In this document: piece by piece, positions 7,109 to 9,496 of the stretch
How positions within the stretch are numbered: the first letter of the stretch is position 1
Layout of the letters: each line of letters begins with the position of its first letter
Source of the DNA: an uncultured Paludibacter sp.
GTDB taxonomy: Bacteria > Bacteroidota > Bacteroidia > Bacteroidales > Paludibacteraceae
NCBI GenBank assembly: GCA_937927845.1
Contig: CALFXE010000103.1
Location: 1-9,496 of the forward strand
Direction: 5' to 3'
DNA: 9,496 nt
Program-made: the position numbers and the translations under genes
Notes under the pieces: model-generated
The model's input: the letters and a program-made list of their open reading frames with translations, nothing else
Database searches by the model: none
What the model was told of the DNA's origin: nothing

Positions 7109-8635
7109 ATGGCAGATAGATTATATACGTCTCTCGAAACCGACGAAATAATAAGTGCTTTAAGAGCATACAGCAAATTAGATAAAGCCATTATTGCACG
7201 CATGGCTTTTTCTTTTTCATTAGTAAATGCAGGAAAAAACGTAAGTAGAAGTACAAACTTTTCCGGAGGTGAAATGAAGCGCCCTTCATTTGTTGCAAAC
7301 GATGAAGTGCTGTTACGGACTTTAATAAGTCAGGTATATCAAATTGAGGATATTGATGAAAATGAATTCTACAGCAACAAATCAATTATCAAAGATCATG
7401 TGGATAACGGAGCCCATTTGCTTTGGTTAATTTTTAAGAAAAACGGAGAAGATATTAATCGCTGGTATTCTGAGATAATTGCCGCAATTCAACTGTCGGG
7501 TGCAAAAACAGTAAAAACAAAAGACCTTGATATATTTATTGGTCGAAATATACTGCTTAACACAGATTTGATAATGCACCTGAATGATACTACTAAACAT
7601 GCTAATTCTCATTTAGCTATCATGGGCAAACCTGGTGTTGGAAAAACACAATTTTTGTTGAAAATACTGGCTGATATTCGTCAACAGTCCGATTATCAAA
7701 CCAATTTTATTTTCTTCGACTACAAAGGCGATGTAGTTGATAATGATACATTTATAGATGTAACACGTTGCCGCACATATAAACTATTACAAAACAATGA
7801 ATTCCTGCCAATAAGTCCGTTTATTCTTCTTGACTACAATGATCAGGATATTCAGCTATCAGCTCGCGAAAAGGCCGAAAGTTTTGCTTCAATCAACTCA
7901 AAACTTGGTGTCGTACAAAAAGGAGCACTTACCGAAGCAATTGTAGCAGGTTATGCAGCACGTTCTGGATCCGATAAACCATTCCCTGATTTCAACGATA
8001 TTTTGCAAATAGCAAGTTCTAATTATGAAGATGAGGGAAAAAATGATGACTCCTTAATTGAAGTATTACGTGATCTGGCAAACTTCAATTTATTTTGGTC
8101 TCATAGTTCAGTAATTCCACCAATGGATAAAATCAGCAATCGGAGCATGATTATTGATGTACATAAAATGCCTGTTTTAAAAGAACTGGTGGGGTATTTG
8201 GTAATTGAAAGACTTTACAAAGAAATGGCTTCATTGCCCGACAGTCCGATAAAAGATGGAAGAAGAACGCTTCGGACAATTTTAGTGATTGACGAAGCTC
8301 ATAATTATTTAGGTCAGAAAAATATCTTCTTACAGAAAATCATTCGTGAAGGTAGATCAAAAGGAATAGTAGTTTTCTTTGCTTCACAATCACCCGCAGA
8401 CTACCAACAAAAATTCTTCAACTTCCAGGAATTACTTGAGTTTTCATTTATTTTCCAATGCGAAGGGGCTTCCTCTGCTTCCATTCAGGATATATTAGGC
8501 TGTAGTCCCAAAACAGCAAAGGACCTACAACCTGAAATTGCACGCCTCGAACCATTTCAAGTTATAAGCAGAAGTGAAATTAAAACTGAAGAATTTTCAA
8601 AGTTTGTAGCAGAGGCATTTTATAAGAACTTTTGA
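7109..8635 (+). CDS. DndE-like domain fused to HerA/FtsK-type (DUF87) ATPase
   Basis: A 508-residue two-part protein. Residues ~8-110 follow the pattern of DndE (DUF1832), a small DNA-binding protein of phosphorothioation systems: a helical start (ALRAYSKLDKAIIARMAFSFSL), a GGEMKRPSF segment, LLRTLISQVY, and HVDNGAHLL (97-105), which parallels the HIDDG-x-x-L end of DndE. Residues ~165-508 are a HerA-like hexameric ATPase: Walker A GKPGVGKT (173-180), FFDYKGD, Walker B ILVIDEAHNYLG (Asp395, Glu396), a likely arginine finger in REGRSKG, and the sensor FFASQSPADY. It probably forms a ring that pumps or senses double-stranded DNA, comparable to DptH-type ATPases that work with DndD/DndE-type partners. 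It is the last intact operon gene, 12 bases after the DndD-like gene. No nuclease domain is visible in it. The HerA call is firm and the DndE call is inference from pattern. Confidence 0.88.
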   Translation: MADRLYTSLETDEIISALRAYSKLDKAIIARMAFSFSLVNAGKNVSRSTNFSGGEMKRPSFVANDEVLLRTLISQVYQIEDIDENEFYSNKSIIKDHVDNGAHLLWLIFKKNGEDINRWYSEIIAAIQLSGAKTVKTKDLDIFIGRNILLNTDLIMHLNDTTKHANSHLAIMGKPGVGKTQFLLKILADIRQQSDYQTNFIFFDYKGDVVDNDTFIDVTRCRTYKLLQNNEFLPISPFILLDYNDQDIQLSAREKAESFASINSKLGVVQKGALTEAIVAGYAARSGSDKPFPDFNDILQIASSNYEDEGKNDDSLIEVLRDLANFNLFWSHSSVIPPMDKISNRSMIIDVHKMPVLKELVGYLVIERLYKEMASLPDSPIKDGRRTLRTILVIDEAHNYLGQKNIFLQKIIREGRSKGIVVFFASQSPADYQQKFFNFQELLEFSFIFQCEGASSASIQDILGCSPKTAKDLQPEIARLEPFQVISRSEIKTEEFSKFVAEAFYKNF

Positions 8636-8648
8636 AAAGATTAAAAAT

Positions 8649-8699
8649 ATGGATATAGAAGTTTATTGCGATGAAACGGTACTACTTTTTCGGAATTAG
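8649..8699 (+). pseudogene. 5' remnant of a sixth operon gene, possibly DUF3800
   Basis: An ATG only 13 bases after the HerA stop opens a 16-codon frame starting MDIEVYCDE and ending at TAG 8697-8699. The YCDE start resembles DUF3800 proteins (a predicted RNase H-like fold), which typically begin with a strand then YCDES or YIDESG and are found beside defence genes. After codon 9 the family resemblance stops and the DNA changes into a repeat-like stretch, so the gene appears truncated by an insertion or recombination. Alternatives are a chance short frame or an authentic tiny peptide. The close spacing after the operon argues for a former gene. No continuation of it is seen further right. Confidence 0.4.
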
Positions 8700-8936
8700 T
8701 GGTACTGATTGTAAATATATCACTCTTAAATGTGCCACTTTTCACCGGCAGTAATTAGATTGCTAAAGTAATTATTTTTTTACGTCTCATTGATTCACCC
8801 TTTTTATGAATAGCTTTCCATAAAAAAGGAGAGAGTTTATGAAAAAAAACTGTAAATCTAGCAGATTAGAAATGTTGGTTAAATCATAAAATAGAGGCAT
8901 ATCTACTTTTTAGGTGGGTGCATATCACCGGAATAG
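8676..8936. mobile_element. probable remnant of insertion-sequence ends (IS21-like)
   Basis: Related short motifs recur: GGTACTACTTTTTCGG (8678-8693), GTGGTACTGATTG (8699-8711), TGTGCCACTTTTCACCGG (8731-8748), and TACTTTTTAGGTGGGTGCAT followed by ATCACCGGAATAG (about 8904-8935). Arrays of such GGTACT/TGCCACTTTT-CACCGG units are how I remember the multiple terminal repeats of IS21-family elements in Bacteroidota. No IstA or IstB transposase frame is present, so this would be a solo end or an internally deleted, MITE-like copy of about 260 bp. I see no clear target-site duplication. The assignment rests on remembered motif style and is tentative. Confidence 0.35.
8799..8829. repeat. A/T-rich hairpin (10-bp inverted repeat)
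   Basis: CCTTTTTATG (8799-8808) pairs with CATAAAAAAGG (8819-8829), with one bulged A and a 10-base loop. It is not followed by a T-run on the + strand, so it is a poor intrinsic terminator. It sits inside the putative insertion-sequence remnant and just before a purine-rich AGGAG at 8827-8831. That AGGAG precedes a 16-codon frame (8839-8889), for which I find no further support as a gene. Confidence 0.5.
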
Positions 8937-8939
8937 CTA

Positions 8940-9030
8940 AACTAAGTTAGTAACTAAGTTAAACCCTGCTGTAACAATGCTTTAACTATGGTGTAACTAA
9001 GTTAGTAACCAAGTTAGTAACTAAGCTAAT
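8940..9030. repeat. degenerate 12-bp tandem repeat
   Basis: The unit AACTAAGTTAGT occurs at 8940-8951 and, as AACTAAGTTAAA, at 8952-8963. It recurs as three adjacent 12-base copies at 8995-9006, 9007-9018 (AACCAAGTTAGT) and 9019-9030 (AACTAAGCTAAT). The bases between (8964-8994) look like decayed copies, with AAC recurring every 11-12 bases. Read on the - strand, the well-kept part encodes repeats of Leu-Val-Thr-Asn, which then meets stops. Function is unknown. Confidence 0.85.
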
Positions 9031-9063
9031 GTCAAAAATGTACCCTGTAGCCTAAGTAAATAC

Positions 9064-9366
9064 TCAGCACATCTGACTATCTTTTTTGTACTTTTCAATG
9101 TTTCGTTCGGGCTTGAAGTATTCGTCCAAGTATTTTTGAAGGCATTTATCTTTATCAACACCCGGTGTGCCGAAACAACACATGTCTGCGCATTGCTCGA
9201 AAAGAACATTGCTCATGTAATCCTTAAATGCTTCTTCCTTATCCTCTGGTTTCCCTATGTAGCCGACGTCGAAATGCTGTTCATAGAAACCGAAGAACCT
9301 TGCTTTGTCGTTCGGGTACTCGTCCGAACCTTTGTAGTACTTGTAAATTGAATAGTCCTTATCCAT
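9064..9366 (-). CDS. small Cys-containing hypothetical protein
   Basis: A 100-residue acidic, aromatic-rich protein with no signal peptide or membrane segment. It opens with KDYSIYKYYKGSDEYPNDKARFFGFYEQHF, written here in two parts: KDYSIYKYYKG, then SDEYPNDKARFFGFYEQHF. The style, with a YYKG start and an FxFYE segment, reminds me of short uncharacterised proteins of Bacteroides-type genomes, but I cannot name a family. Five cysteines occur, with an internal CADMCC cluster, another Cys in DKDKC and a C-terminal Cys100, so metal or redox binding is possible but unproven. The start ATG (9366-9364) has no Shine-Dalgarno motif directly upstream. The gene faces the operon and belongs to a separate transcription unit. 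The overlapping frames on both strands look like shadows. Confidence 0.65.
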   Translation of the reverse strand: MDKDYSIYKYYKGSDEYPNDKARFFGFYEQHFDVGYIGKPEDKEEAFKDYMSNVLFEQCADMCCFGTPGVDKDKCLQKYLDEYFKPERNIEKYKKDSQMC

Positions 9367-9448
9367 AATGTGGTTGATTTAGAGTTTCCTTTCTCTGTTA
9401 GTACATATCCTCCTGTATTTTTGCGTACCCTGATATTTAAAAAGATAC

Positions 9449-9496
9449 CCTTTCGGGTGTTATTTCGTGATTATACGGAGAATAACACCCGAAAGG
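9449..9496. repeat. perfect 16-bp inverted repeat, probable terminator stem
   Basis: CCTTTCGGGTGTTATT (9449-9464) and AATAACACCCGAAAGG (9481-9496) are exact reverse complements around a 16-base centre. That centre itself holds a CGT/ACG mini-stem (9466-9468 with 9475-9477). Read on the - strand, the stem is followed by GTATC then TTTTT, so it may end leftward transcription of a gene beyond the window. The right arm stops exactly at the window edge, so its full extent is unknown and it could instead be a recombination or element-end repeat. Confidence 0.6.

Noticed and set aside
741..8635. Classical type I restriction-modification operon (hsdRMS)
   Set aside because: No HsdR with SNF2 helicase motifs is present. 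The remaining genes are DndD-like and HerA-like ATPases instead.
8839..8889. 16-codon frame after AGGAG (MKKNCKSSRL start)
   Set aside because: It is too short to judge, lies inside the likely insertion-sequence remnant, and Shine-Dalgarno motifs carry little weight in this type of organism.
8940..9030. CRISPR array
   Set aside because: The units are 12 bases and directly adjacent or degenerate, with no spacers of 25-40 bases and no cas genes.

Overview
The window looks like a low-GC Bacteroidota (probably Bacteroidales) chromosome. The genes are AT-rich and the starts of the main genes lack Shine-Dalgarno motifs. No taxonomic marker gene is present, so this is inference. The centre is one tight five-gene operon on the + strand (741-8635). 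It appears to be an anti-phage or DNA-modification defence system, flanked on both sides by degraded, repeat-containing DNA typical of an accessory locus.

Layout. Positions 1-154 hold the possible tail of an upstream + strand gene and a strong intrinsic terminator. Positions 155-740 are non-coding or decayed DNA. At 741-3518 is a large fusion of a PD-(D/E)xK type I HsdR-N-like nuclease domain to an HsdM-type adenine methyltransferase with a coiled-coil insertion. At 3521-4921 is an HsdS-type specificity subunit with two target-recognition halves. At 4927-5121 is a 64-residue helical protein. At 5108-7096 is a DndD-like SMC/ABC ATPase. At 7109-8635 is an apparent fusion of a DndE-like domain to a HerA/FtsK-type (DUF87) ATPase. 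Positions 8649-8699 look like the first codons of a truncated DUF3800-type gene, followed by DNA resembling insertion-sequence ends, a hairpin and a 12-bp tandem repeat (to about 9030). On the - strand, 9064-9366 encodes a small Cys-containing hypothetical protein. A perfect 16-bp inverted repeat closes the window (9449-9496).

How the genes may work together. HsdS would direct the methyltransferase to an asymmetric, probably bipartite, site and mark self DNA with N6-methyladenine. The DndD-like and DndE-HerA ATPases resemble parts of phosphorothioation (Dnd/Dpt) systems, but the window has no cysteine desulfurase (DndA), DndB or DndC. The likely arrangement is therefore a type I-like methylation module coupled to a Dnd-type ATPase module, with self marked by methylation rather than sulfur. 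The only nuclease-like active site I can see is at the N-terminus of the methyltransferase. There is no SNF2/HsdR translocase, so the ATPases would have to provide sensing or translocation. Annotation pipelines and defence-finding tools may already hold related 'DNA modification system' clusters, so novelty cannot be settled from sequence alone.
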